Shown: positions 47,609 through 56,926 of the stretch, in pieces
How the letters are laid out: each line of letters starts with the position of its first letter
How positions within the stretch are numbered: position 1 is the first letter of the stretch
Assembly (NCBI GenBank): GCA_016859345.1
Contig: CM029114.1
Coordinates: 9,409,501-9,473,500, forward strand
Source: Istiophorus platypterus
Lineage: Eukaryota; Chordata; Actinopteri; Istiophoriformes; Istiophoridae
DNA length: 64,000 bases
Reading direction: 5' to 3'
The notes under the pieces: generated by a model
The model's database searches: none
What the model was told of the DNA's origin: nothing
Seen by the model: only the letters and a program-made list of their open reading frames with translations
Position numbers and translations under genes: made by a program

Positions 47609-50600
47609 CTGTGGAGGGGAACAGAAGGACGATAAAAATGTTTAATGACTGACGCTTGTCAGATACATAATCAGTTCCCTTTATGTTCAGAGAACGAGGA
47701 TAAGCTAAAGCCACTTCACAGCCAAATAGGTATTAGATCAGTAAGCAGAGAGCAAAGGATTTTCTAACCTGCTCTAGAGATAATGTTGCGATGCTCGTCA
47801 CATGGATGAAAACAAAACAGCTTGTGGGGGAGCCCACAGCTGAGTGGGTGAGCTATGAGTGCTCATCATATAAACATGGTTTCTGGATCCTCTGCTGCCA
47901 AAGCACATCTTCACATGATCCCTCTCTCTGCCTATTAACGCAGATGAGGAGAACATGTGGAGCTGTGCTGTGATCCAGTTAGTCATTTACAAGGGCTGAC
48001 ATGGAACAGATCGGGATGTGGCTTAAAAAAGAAATCTCACACATGGGTTTCCCTGCGACCTAGTGGTCTAGGATGGATAACACATCATCTTAACGTCACC
48101 GGTCCGATTCCCGGTGGGAACGTGAGATCCCCTTTATTCTCTCTTCCCACGTTTAGTGTTTAACCCTACGGTCAAATTCTGTCAAAATGCCTAAAGGAAA
48201 ACCGTACACATATCTGGACGTTCAAGTAGTTATACGCACATCTTCACATATTTCACCATTTCACAAGATTTTATGAGATACATGTGACCATCTGCTTAGC
48301 AACAGTGGGAGTCTGCTGGAAGTAAGTGCTCCAAAAAAAAACATCAAATACAACAAAAACAAATAGAGAAGAGTACCTTTTTTTTTTTTTACCTCGACAT
48401 TGCACTGAGCCCTTGAGTGTCCCAATCACAAAACCATCCCGACACACACAGATAAAGCTGCCAAAAGTGTTCCTGCAGGTCTGGCGTGGTGGACACACAT
48501 CAACATCCTGCTGACACTCATCTATATCTGCAACAAAATACAAACATGTCTCCAACACATTTGGTTAATTTCATAGCACAGCAGTACTAACTTTTGGCCT
48601 TGTCCACACAATCCAGCCACCCCCTAACCTTTGAAACACACACACACACAGACTCACACTGACAAAAACCTAACCTCTCAACAACAAGGGGTTCAAATGT
48701 TTCTTGTCTCTGCTCAAAACAATAATTACCTTCAAAAGACACAAGAACACAAATGAGTACCTTGACCCTGCAACCACCTCTCTCTACTGAGACTTTGAAA
48801 GGTTCACTGCTGTTCAAGAACAAGGAATGAATAACCCAAGTACACAAATGTGTTACTTAAGGAGTTAAGCCACTAAAATGGTCCCTTATTCTTTCTAAGT
48901 ACTGAACATGTCAAGTATTCTATTTTAACGTTTATTTCATTTCACCTTTGTTTTAAGGGGATGGTCTCTTCTAGGTAGATAGGGTATCTTTCTTTTTGAG
49001 ACGGTCCTGGACGAAATAGCAGAAAAACCTACACGCAAATATGAAAACAATACAATAAATAAAAAGCGTTTTCTAAAGAAAATCCAACATGTCAGCCTTG
49101 CAATAGATGCTACCTTTATGAACCTTGTCGTATTTCAATTCATGTGCTGACTGTGTCAGAGGGATATCGATTTTCCTCCATGGTAATGAAGGCCCCAGTT
49201 TGTGATGCTAAAATATGTTGCATTACTGTGAAAGATGTCGATGATGATATTTTGTCGTCTCATATTCATGTAAACGGTAATAAACTGTTGTGTTGGATTG
49301 CTTTGGATGTATCTGGTGTGTCTAATAGACTAGCAACTCATATACTTGTATGTTTTGGGTTTTTTTTTTGCAGTTTGACCGCAAAATATACAAACTCTCC
49401 AGCTCCACGTTCCTTGTGTTTTTCCTGAGTCGACTTTAAAATACCGTTGTGCATTGGTGAGACAAGAACAACAAGATCTCTGCACTTTGGAGGGTGAACC
49501 GTTCCCGCAGTAAGCGCTCCAACAGTGTGAGAATGTCTCCTTAACAGCCGTGAGAGAGGCTTCATTACAGGACAGGAGCTGCCTGCCGCTGAGTTGACAG
49601 GGTCTTCAGTCATTAAGCAGTTGGACACTGAAGAGAGAGTACAGGGTGTGTTGCCTTTTACATCTGGCGATTAAAGGCTTTTTTTAAACATTGGCTGGAC
49701 AGACCAAATACTGATATGCCATTGCTAAGTTAGCTGCAGGTAGTTTACAGGATGTGCGTACAAAGCTTTGTACCTCATCTACTTCATATATAAAGCCAAA
49801 TAGTAAAAATATCCCAGAGCAAGATGTTGGAAGTAGCATATAACAACAAACATGAGCAAACCACAGAAGAGAACAAAAGAAATGATGAAGAACCCGGCCC
49901 GGTTCTTTTGAATTGCTGCCCTATAATTCTAACAGGTTTGTTTCTCTGCCTGGAACAACTGAGCCGATCAAATTTTGTTGAGGGAATTTAAAACTGGGAT
50001 GTCGACCTCCTGTGCCAGAGCTAGAAAAATGGCCCCTGAAAAACTGCAACAAAAAATGGTGACAATCCTGCATGAGATCAATGCAGTTTTACAGGTTGTT
50101 CTAAGTCAAATTACTAAATTGGTATATTTCTTTTACAAGAGTGAAGACTCTGTAATATTGTATATTTTGGGCAACTTGGAGGCAAGTTTGTTTCCACCGG
50201 ATGAATGAGAGTCCAGTATATACTTTAAGCTCTGCTCCCAACTTTTTGACAGTTTTCAGTTTTGTCTGTTTGTCATTTTGGTACTGGACAGGAAGCGTAT
50301 GGTCAATTATCAGAGCCTTTTCTCAGAAAACCTGCTGTGAATGAAAATTACGTTAAGTAGAGTAGTAAGAGTGACACGGCTATAAAACCAAAAGAATAAG
50401 CTGAAAGATGGTAAAAGTGCTCCATAGAGCTGTGGGCATCTGCCAAAACGTGTGATTATTACCTTTTCACATTAAACTTAGTCATCTGATATATTGTTAA
50501 TATAAGAATATTGATTAGAGCAGCTTTAAGTTAAAAGCTCCTAGAAACAGCCACTGCAGCTTCCATGTAGTAGCTGGAATGGATACTTCATGGAAGCTAC

Positions 50601-51445
50601 TGAGTAGTTAGGGTGAAATAAAAGGCCTTCCCAAACATGAACACAGTGTCAGACGTAATAACGAAGTGGATCCAAATGGCAGTTCAGTCTGATTCTCAGA
50701 TAAATCTAAACATGTGCAGCATCTAGCTATGGGGAATTCATGATAGTAATGAGATGAGGGGATGTTTCTGAAGAGGCACCACCTTCACAGGTCTTGTTGT
50801 CAGCGGCCAGGTGGAGACTGGGGGGACACAGACAGCGCACCGCTCCCCCTCTCTCCATCTGGCAACCGAACTGGCAGCGCAGAGAGGAACATGCGGCCTC
50901 TCCTGGAAAAAAGACAGGGAAACACTGGCTGAGGATCCGTCAGAGAAATGGGCCACTGGATCGCTGCTGAGAGAGAACATGCAGGCACGCACCACATGTA
51001 CACACACACGGACACACACACACACGCACAGTAACACACACAAACGCACAAACGCACACACACACAGACACACACACAAACACGCAAACACAAGCACAAA
51101 CACTGTCAAACCACAACAATCACACACACAAACTCACACACACAAACACACACACACACACGCACAGACACACACGCACAGACACACACGAACACAAACG
51201 CACACACACACACGTATACACACACACATGCACAAACACTGTCAAACCACAACAATCACACACACAAACTCACACACACAAACACATACGCACAGACACA
51301 CACGAACACACACACACACACACACACATACGCACACGCACAAACACTGTCAAACCACAACACACACGAACACACACGAACACACACACACACGCGCACA
51401 CACACTCTCAAACCACAACACACACACACATGAGCACACACATGA

Positions 51446-51484
<39 letters not shown>

Positions 51485-54400
51485 CTCACAACACACACAC
51501 ACACTGTCAAACCACAACACTCGCACGCACAGAACACAAGTACAGGCTCTGCAACAATGGGACTGGTAATGAAGCCATAAAGAAAAAATGGTAACCAAAC
51601 TCTACATATAAAAAAATATCAATATCTTACATAAAACCCATATTCATATTTTTGCAATTGAAATACCCTATCACCACAAAGCTTTGTTATGATATCACTT
51701 TCTATAATATGAACTGTGAATTTCTGTCATAAACATTTATGTTAGCTTAGCAAGTTACGTAAACTGACTACTCTGTCCTCAGATACTTTTACCTCCAATT
51801 ATGGTAGAAAGATGGCAGATAGCTTTTTCTGGAAAGCTGATGCCACATCAAAACTATTCTCTTCATTTCTTGATTCGTTTTTAAATAACGGCCTGTTTTA
51901 AATGTTCTGTTTAAAAGAGGAAATTACTCACTGGTGCAGGTGTATCCATCTGCGCTGAGCATGTAGCCCAGTTCGCAGTAACAGCGATAGCTACCGTGTG
52001 TGTTCATGCAGCGCTGGGAACATGGTCTCTCCAGCAAACCACACTCGTTCACATCTGGAGCCAATATGAAACATTATTCAAGCAGTAGATAGAAATCCTT
52101 GTGGTAAATGATGCAGAACAACACAGGTAATGGCTGCGAAATTAAAACCATGAGCCTGATAATGATTTTGTGCCTTGTACTCTACCTTCATCACACTGCA
52201 ATCCTTTATACCCTCTGTAGCATAAACACTTGTCTGGTCCCACACATTTTCCATTAATGCATGACTTCTTGCAAACCGCTGTGGATGACAATGCGCACAA
52301 TATAATCCATGCAAAATCAAGATAATTATATTATTAGTAAAAGCAAAAAATAAATCAGCATCCATTATCTTTTGTCCACATAGACACAATACTGACGTGT
52401 ATCATGTTGCAAAGTTGATATGGTCACTGTGTTGGGAAACAGTTGCCTATTTACACAGCCAGCATATACAGAGCAACATTAGCATTCAAGTCGTGTTCCT
52501 GGCCTTCTGTTGGAAACGAGTCAAAAATGAACTTTTATTTTACCTCCTTTTTTTGTCTTTAGTCCTGAGAGAAATATCTGGATCTTTAGGGGCCAGATAC
52601 TCTCTTGTGTTCACCAACTAGTCTCTAAATTTGTCTGTCTACTGTTTGGTGCTTGGCAAGTAGCGTACAGTGGGTTTATCATGGATTACATTTAATGAAA
52701 ACATGTTGCAGCTTGAAACCATGTTGATGAGAGCAATGAGAGTGATGAAAGCAGTTAAGCTGTGTGCTGTATAACAAAAACAATGAGCTGAAAGATGCTA
52801 AAATGTAGAATGGTCCTCCTCAAAGTGTCATTTATACTGTAAATGGATTATTAGTGATTTGTATGTAACATGCAGTGTTTTAATGTAGTTGGTGAGAAGT
52901 AATTTGTAAAGACCTTAAAAATACACTTATATGCATCATTTTAGTGCATTTATATATTTGCTTTCCATCACCGATGATGAAAATGTTGATATTAGTATAG
53001 AAGAAGAAAAGGAAATACTGCATATGAGGAAAGATGCAAAGAAAAAAATGAAAGTTGCAAGGATCAAAGTGTTCTCTCCATTTATCTCCCTACTTTTCAC
53101 CGAGGTTGTTTTTGCTGAGATGCTTGACTGATAAACTGTGAACCCTGAGTTTGTGTCGTTGTAGCTGTGTGGTCACTAAATTGCAAAGTGACTCACGCTG
53201 ACAAATGCCGTTAACATTCCTCCATCCAAAACAACAGGAAGTAGTTTGACCATAGCTGCAGTGCCCTGGGTGTGCGTGACCCCCAGTGTACGCCAGTGCA
53301 TCCTCCGCTGACCTGTAGAGGCTGGGACAAAAGGTTATCAGATCATTAAACATCCTCAAGCCTCCAGGGCTTTGCCTTCCTCCCCGAACCCACACAGAAT
53401 GATGCCCTGGAGTAAGGCTGTACACTTCATTTCCAATAAAGTTTGAAGACAGTAGTGGACTTTTCATGGGTTTTTTTTTCCCCCCAGAAGCAATTGTTAA
53501 TCTTTGAAAATAGTAACAGCACAGAAAATTAAATTCTAGTTGTTACAAATCACAAAAAGACGACATACCAAAAACAAGAGTTACAGGAAAGGTATCGTAA
53601 ATACTCTGAGGACACTGAGGACATTGCTTACATTGTCCACACTGTAGCACACGAGGCATGGACGCTGCTTTTCTCATTCCATTGTGGGAATTATTGAGGG
53701 CACTACATACGCTGCATAGATTCCACCCTCAGAAGCCGGACACTCAAATGAAATGTCAGAGGGTAAATGTGGTGCACTTTAACATATAGTGTGTGATATT
53801 GGACGCTGCCGTAGAGTTCACAAGTGTCACCATGTGCTCAGAACGAGTGCGAAGTAAATTTTAGCGATCGCACACAAAGTCTGTGGTAAACAAGCTGACG
53901 TGAACTTGCCCAGGGCTGTGTGAAATGACACGGAGACGGGAGTGTGCACGTTGAAATTGTTTGTGTTGTTTCCTAAAAAACATTTTCAAACTTCAGAGTG
54001 TTAACATCGTTTAGCACATTTGGTTTCCATTGAGACTTTTGATTTCTTTCATAATTTATGAAATCCATCTTCTTTTAGCATTTCCATTGCCACTACATAT
54101 TTCACTTATTTGTGTTTTTATTGCCACCTCAACTACAACTTCAGCTGTTTGAGTATTTCGCCTGTCTCAAATGTTAAAACACTACAAATTCTCATCAGCA
54201 AATGAATGAAAAATTTTCTTCAGAGCGTATCGGTTTTTGTAGTTATAAACAGCAGTTTTATCTGTGAGATTATCATTCATCAGCCCACATTTTTAGCTGG
54301 CCGCTTTACATTCTTCCACATCTTTGATTCCACAGATCATAACCATGAGTATATAAAAGGTTGCTAATGGATCTGTAGAGCACATTGGAACCCATGTAAT

Positions 54401-54967
54401 GCAACTTTGGGGCAAAACTACATATGAAACACCTTCCCGACTCCCTTGAATTCAAAAGGAAAGTCCTTATATATTAAGCAGTAATAATTCTCTCTCATTA
54501 AAATCTCCTGCATTAACTTCATAAACAAAAGTGCAATAAATTACATGACATACAGGACCACTGAACAAATTTTGCTCATAGCTGCAGTTAAATCTCCTCA
54601 CACCCACACAGCAATAAAAGGCTATTAAATGATTAAATGCAGGCCAAGTAGGTTCATTTCACATGCTCACACTTTACTGGAGGAGGCCACCAACAGTCTA
54701 TGAGAGAACGATCCACAGCCCTTCTCTTTTCTCAAGAAGGTGACTAAATTCATTGCGTAATATTTATCTTTATTAACCCCAGGAAAAATATAGAAACCCT
54801 ATATTATTTTAGGAAAGATAGATCATACCAAATGCTAAAAGGAAAAATGAGATTTACTTCCAAAATCTTTGTATTTTCAGGGACTCTTACCTTTCCTGAT
54901 GATGAGCTGCAGATAACGTAATGAAATGCACAATCACCACGAAGATCCGTCGGCTTATTTCAATCAT
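47400..54967 (-). CDS. Secreted nephronectin/EGFL6-like protein with five EGF domains, no MAM domain (seven coding exons)
   Basis: Coding exons: 54967-54891, 53321-53197, 52278-52186, 52054-51932, 50902-50783, 48527-48393 and 47608-47400 (882 nt, 293 residues plus stop). All joins keep frame, and exons 2-6 are phase 1 at the 3' end. Order: signal peptide about 1-21 (ISRRIFVVIVHFITLSAA); a cysteine module HCSYGQTTSCCFGWRNVNGIC; EGF1 in exon 3; calcium-binding EGF2 (DVNEC, CMNTHGSYRCYC) in exon 4; EGF3 in exon 5; calcium-binding EGF4 (DIDEC) in exon 6; calcium-binding EGF5 (DRDEC) in exon 7; then a basic tail ending KRTKRTQPSS. One EGF per exon and the CCxGW module match nephronectin and EGFL6, extracellular-matrix ligands, but the RGD/linker and C-terminal MAM domain are missing. 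A poly(A) signal follows at 47236-47231, which supports a real stop. Precise orthology is unresolved, so no symbol is given. Confidence 0.85.
47609..48392 (-). other. EGF gene intron 6
   Basis: 784 bp; contains a tRNA-like fragment at 48047-48121 and an A/T run beside the exon 6 donor. Confidence 0.7.
48047..48121 (+). pseudogene. tRNA-derived fragment (tRNA-Glu-like), probably non-functional
   Basis: The 75-nt stretch starts gtttccctg and ends cccggtgggaac. Internal words tagtggtctaggat (A-box region) and ggtccgattcccggt (B-box region) resemble tRNA-Glu. The acceptor arms pair imperfectly. The T-stem is out of register by one base and I cannot fold a proper anticodon arm, so I take it as a tRNA pseudogene or SINE head. 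Confidence 0.45.
48393..48527 (-). CDS. EGF gene exon 6: calcium-binding EGF domain 4
   Basis: Acceptor ttgttgcag, donor CGAG|gtaaaa. Encodes DIDECQQDVDVCPPRQTCRN, then TFGSFICVCRDGFVIGTLKG and SVQC. The CRNTFGSFICVC block closely matches nephronectin CVNTFGSYICKC. Confidence 0.93.
48528..50782 (-). other. EGF gene intron 5
   Basis: 2.3 kb; holds part of the dispersed repeat with the GGCAAGTAGCGTACAG anchor (50285-50430) and unique AT-rich DNA. Confidence 0.6.
50285..50430 (+). repeat. Dispersed repeat, copy 2
   Basis: ctggacaggaagcgtatggt ... aaaaccaaaagaataagctg, aaagatggtaaaagtgctcc; same ordered words as the copies at 43195 and 52655. Confidence 0.5.
50783..50902 (-). CDS. EGF gene exon 5: EGF domain 3
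   Basis: Acceptor ttttttccag, donor GAAG|gtggtg. Encodes REAACSSLRCQFGCQMERGG, then AVRCLCPPSLHLAADNKTCE. It lacks the D-x-D/N-E calcium motif, as the third EGF of the family does. A 0.5-kb CA-rich array ends about 95 bp upstream of the acceptor. Confidence 0.92.
50998..51535 (+). repeat. CA-rich array with embedded higher-order repeat
   Basis: CA repeats in which the block ACTGTCAAACCACAACA recurs five times (near 51100, 51238, 51345, 51403 as a CTCTCAAACC variant, and 51504). Adjacent segments such as caatcacacacacaaactca are copied too. It is a minisatellite grown inside a microsatellite, wholly within intron 4 of the EGF gene. Frames across it are Thr/His or Val/Cys artefacts. Confidence 0.95.
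51932..52054 (-). CDS. EGF gene exon 4: calcium-binding EGF domain 2
   Basis: Acceptor ttggctccag, donor ACCA|gtgagt. Encodes DVNECGLLERPCSQRCMNTH, then GSYRCYCELGYMLSADGYTC. DVNEC and the C-x-N-x4-Y-x-C-x-C hydroxylation pattern mark a calcium-binding EGF. Confidence 0.93.
52186..52278 (-). CDS. EGF gene exon 3: EGF domain 1
   Basis: Acceptor catccacag, donor GAAG|gtagag. Encodes PVCKKSCINGKCVGPDKCLC then YRGYKGLQCDE, with six cysteines and the GPxKCxC spacing of the first EGF of nephronectin/EGFL6. Confidence 0.92.
52279..53196 (-). other. EGF gene intron 2
   Basis: Holds copy 3 of the dispersed repeat (52655-52800); otherwise unique AT-rich intron. Confidence 0.6.
52655..52800 (+). repeat. 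Dispersed repeat, copy 3
   Basis: cttggcaagtagcgtacagt, gggtttatcatgga ... acaaaaacaatgagctgaaa, gatgctaaaa: the clearest copy of the family also seen at 43195 and 50285. Confidence 0.55.
53197..53321 (-). CDS. EGF gene exon 2: cysteine module
   Basis: Acceptor cttttgtcccag, donor CAGC|gtgagt. Encodes LYRSAEDALAYTGGHAHPGH then CSYGQTTSCCFGWRNVNGIC. The CSYG...CCFGW pattern is the N-terminal hallmark of nephronectin/EGFL6. A second in-frame acceptor lies 9 nt further in (exon would start at 53312). Confidence 0.9.
53322..54890 (-). other. EGF gene intron 1
   Basis: 1.6 kb of unique AT-rich intron. Nothing else recognised. Confidence 0.6.
54891..54967 (-). CDS. EGF gene exon 1: signal peptide
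   Basis: Encodes MIEISRRIFVVIVHFITLSA, then AHHQE, a short basic N-terminus, a hydrophobic core and an Ala-rich cleavage-like site. Donor GAAAG|gtaaga, phase 2, matching the next exon. It was found by looking upstream for a start compatible with exon 2; whether further 5' UTR exons exist is unknown. Confidence 0.72.
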
Positions 54968-56130
54968 TTTCTTCTACCACGTTTTACATCATAACTTTTA
55001 AGCACATATTAGCTTCCTCTTTCCTCCGAACCCTCTCCTTCCAATGAGACACACGTTTTGTGTTGTGTGTGTGTTTAAAAGGAAACTCTAGGGGTGTATT
55101 CTGTGCCAAGGGGCATTTAGGTATGTGTGAGTGTTTGAGAAGTGGAGGGTGTAATTGTAGGGTGCTGATAAAGAGGTGTGACGACTCATCTGTGCAAAAC
55201 AGAGAGGGACAAGGAGAGGCAGGTAGAAAAAAAGGCAGCGAGAGAATGTAGGTAAGAGAATGAAAAGAGCTTGGAAAATATAGGACTTGTGATTGGGTGA
55301 CAAAACAATATGCCCCCAAGGTCTGACCTGCTCTTTTGTTCTGAATCATATCACATTCTCTTTGTTCTCTGTTAATATCGTGAGCACTTTTAGAACTCCT
55401 TGCTAATGTCGGCTTAAAGGTTTAGCCTTACAATTCATCAATGGCCTTGGAAACAGCAGATGATAAAGCAATATTTTGAATATTTGACACGGTCTTCACC
55501 AGCAAGACAGACTATTTTCATATTGTCAGCTGCAAGGAACTTGCAACTGCAACTTTTCAGAGATTCAGTTTAATGTTTTTATGAATGTTTTGTCCCAAGT
55601 CAGATGGGTATATTGATACCACCCTCACTACTACACTAGTAGTAGTAAACTACACGATGGAAATGAGACGATGAAAACTTAAAAAAAAAAAAGGCAAAGT
55701 TGTTACTGAAAATCAGGTAGTTGTGCACAAGTAGTCAGTCAAGTTTAAGGCAACATTGAGACGGACACACAGGGATGAACAAAGACAAACTGGCAAGCGA
55801 ACAGGGAAAACGGGGAAGTACATGTACAGGACTGGCTGACAGGAAAACCAGGGGCAGGTAACTGACGGGGGGGCAGGTGTGTGTGTGTGTGTGTGGGCGG
55901 GGGGCAGGTGTGGATGATCAAAGGGCAGAGGACATATTAAGGCAGGAAGTAAAATGACAACACAGCTGAGTATTTCAAAATAAACAAGGAAACAAAATGC
56001 AAGATGTTACATAAAACCAGGACGAGGGAGAAACAGCCATCCATTTTGGTGCAGATTAAACGAATAAGACAACATTTTGTCAGTGATCTTTAAAGATGCT
56101 GGTGGTATATTAAAGAAATAACTACAACCT
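54968..56130. other. Upstream region of the EGF gene
   Basis: Presumed to contain its promoter, but no CpG island or convincing TATA box was seen on the minus strand. A12 run near 55680 and a GT run at 55876-55894. Confidence 0.4.
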
Positions 56131-56132
56131 TT

Positions 56133-56285
56133 GGCTAGCTGCCCCCCCCCCCCGCTTCCAGTCTTTATGCTAAGCTAATCCTCTCCTGCCTCTAGTGTTG
56201 TTTTTAGCACATTTTAGCACAAAGACTTGAGTGTGACATCAGCCCTCTCATCCTAAGAAGTGCATTGTCGAACTGTCCCTTTAAA
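56133..56285. mobile_element. Partial copy of the teleost foldback/MITE
   Basis: Words ggctagctgcccccc, ttccagtctttatgctaagc, taa and the end tcgaactgtccctttaaa match the right arm of the same element found at 34343 and 62033. Confidence 0.6.
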
Positions 56286-56873
56286 CCATCTTGGAGAAGA
56301 AGTCCTGTATAGAAGTGTTTGGCCAAAAGGACCAATGGATACAGTTAAAAACTCCAGAACAAATTATAAAGGGGACAGTGATTGGAGATATTTAACTGCT
56401 GTTTCCAAAGTCAAAGTGGACAGTAAAACTAAAATCACGTGTTTCACATTTAACGGATACTTATATTTAGAGTGATAATACTTTTTCTAATTATCGATTT
56501 TTGTTAATTTGTTTGTAAAGACTATATTTTAATATTGTACCCCAAATGTGATTTTCAACAAAATAATGATTTTTAATCTTTCTCGTCTTGTTTGCTCGTT
56601 GCCTAGAGTATTAAAATGACTCCAAAAATAGTTAAAAATAAAAAAATAGTTATAATTTCAACAGAAAGACGGACACAGAGGATGACTAAGTGTTTTCTAA
56701 AGGCTGCGGCAAAGATCCTAGGGTCGGAAATAACTGCTGGCAGCCTCAGAGGTATTGCCTTTGAAGCCTTAACTGTTACCAGCTCTGATCAGAGTGCAAT
56801 CAGTTGTATTACATTCAAAGGCGGAGTCCATGTCTGGACGCCTGGTGGTCCACTTACAAGGCGGAATCCCAAC

Positions 56874-56875
<2 letters not shown>

Positions 56876-56926
<51 letters not shown>
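56876..56926 (+). repeat. (CA)n microsatellite
   Basis: About 22 CA dinucleotides flanked by CGCG on both sides. Confidence 0.95.

Noticed and set aside
48047..48121. Functional tRNA gene
   Set aside because: T-stem is out of register and no proper anticodon arm can be folded.
50998..51535. Regularly recurring block that looks like CRISPR repeats
   Set aside because: The 'spacers' are themselves CA repeats, spacing is irregular, and the setting is an intron of a vertebrate gene.
50811..51569. 252-codon plus-strand frame
   Set aside because: It runs antisense through EGF exon 5 and then through a CA array; the peptide is repeat-derived.
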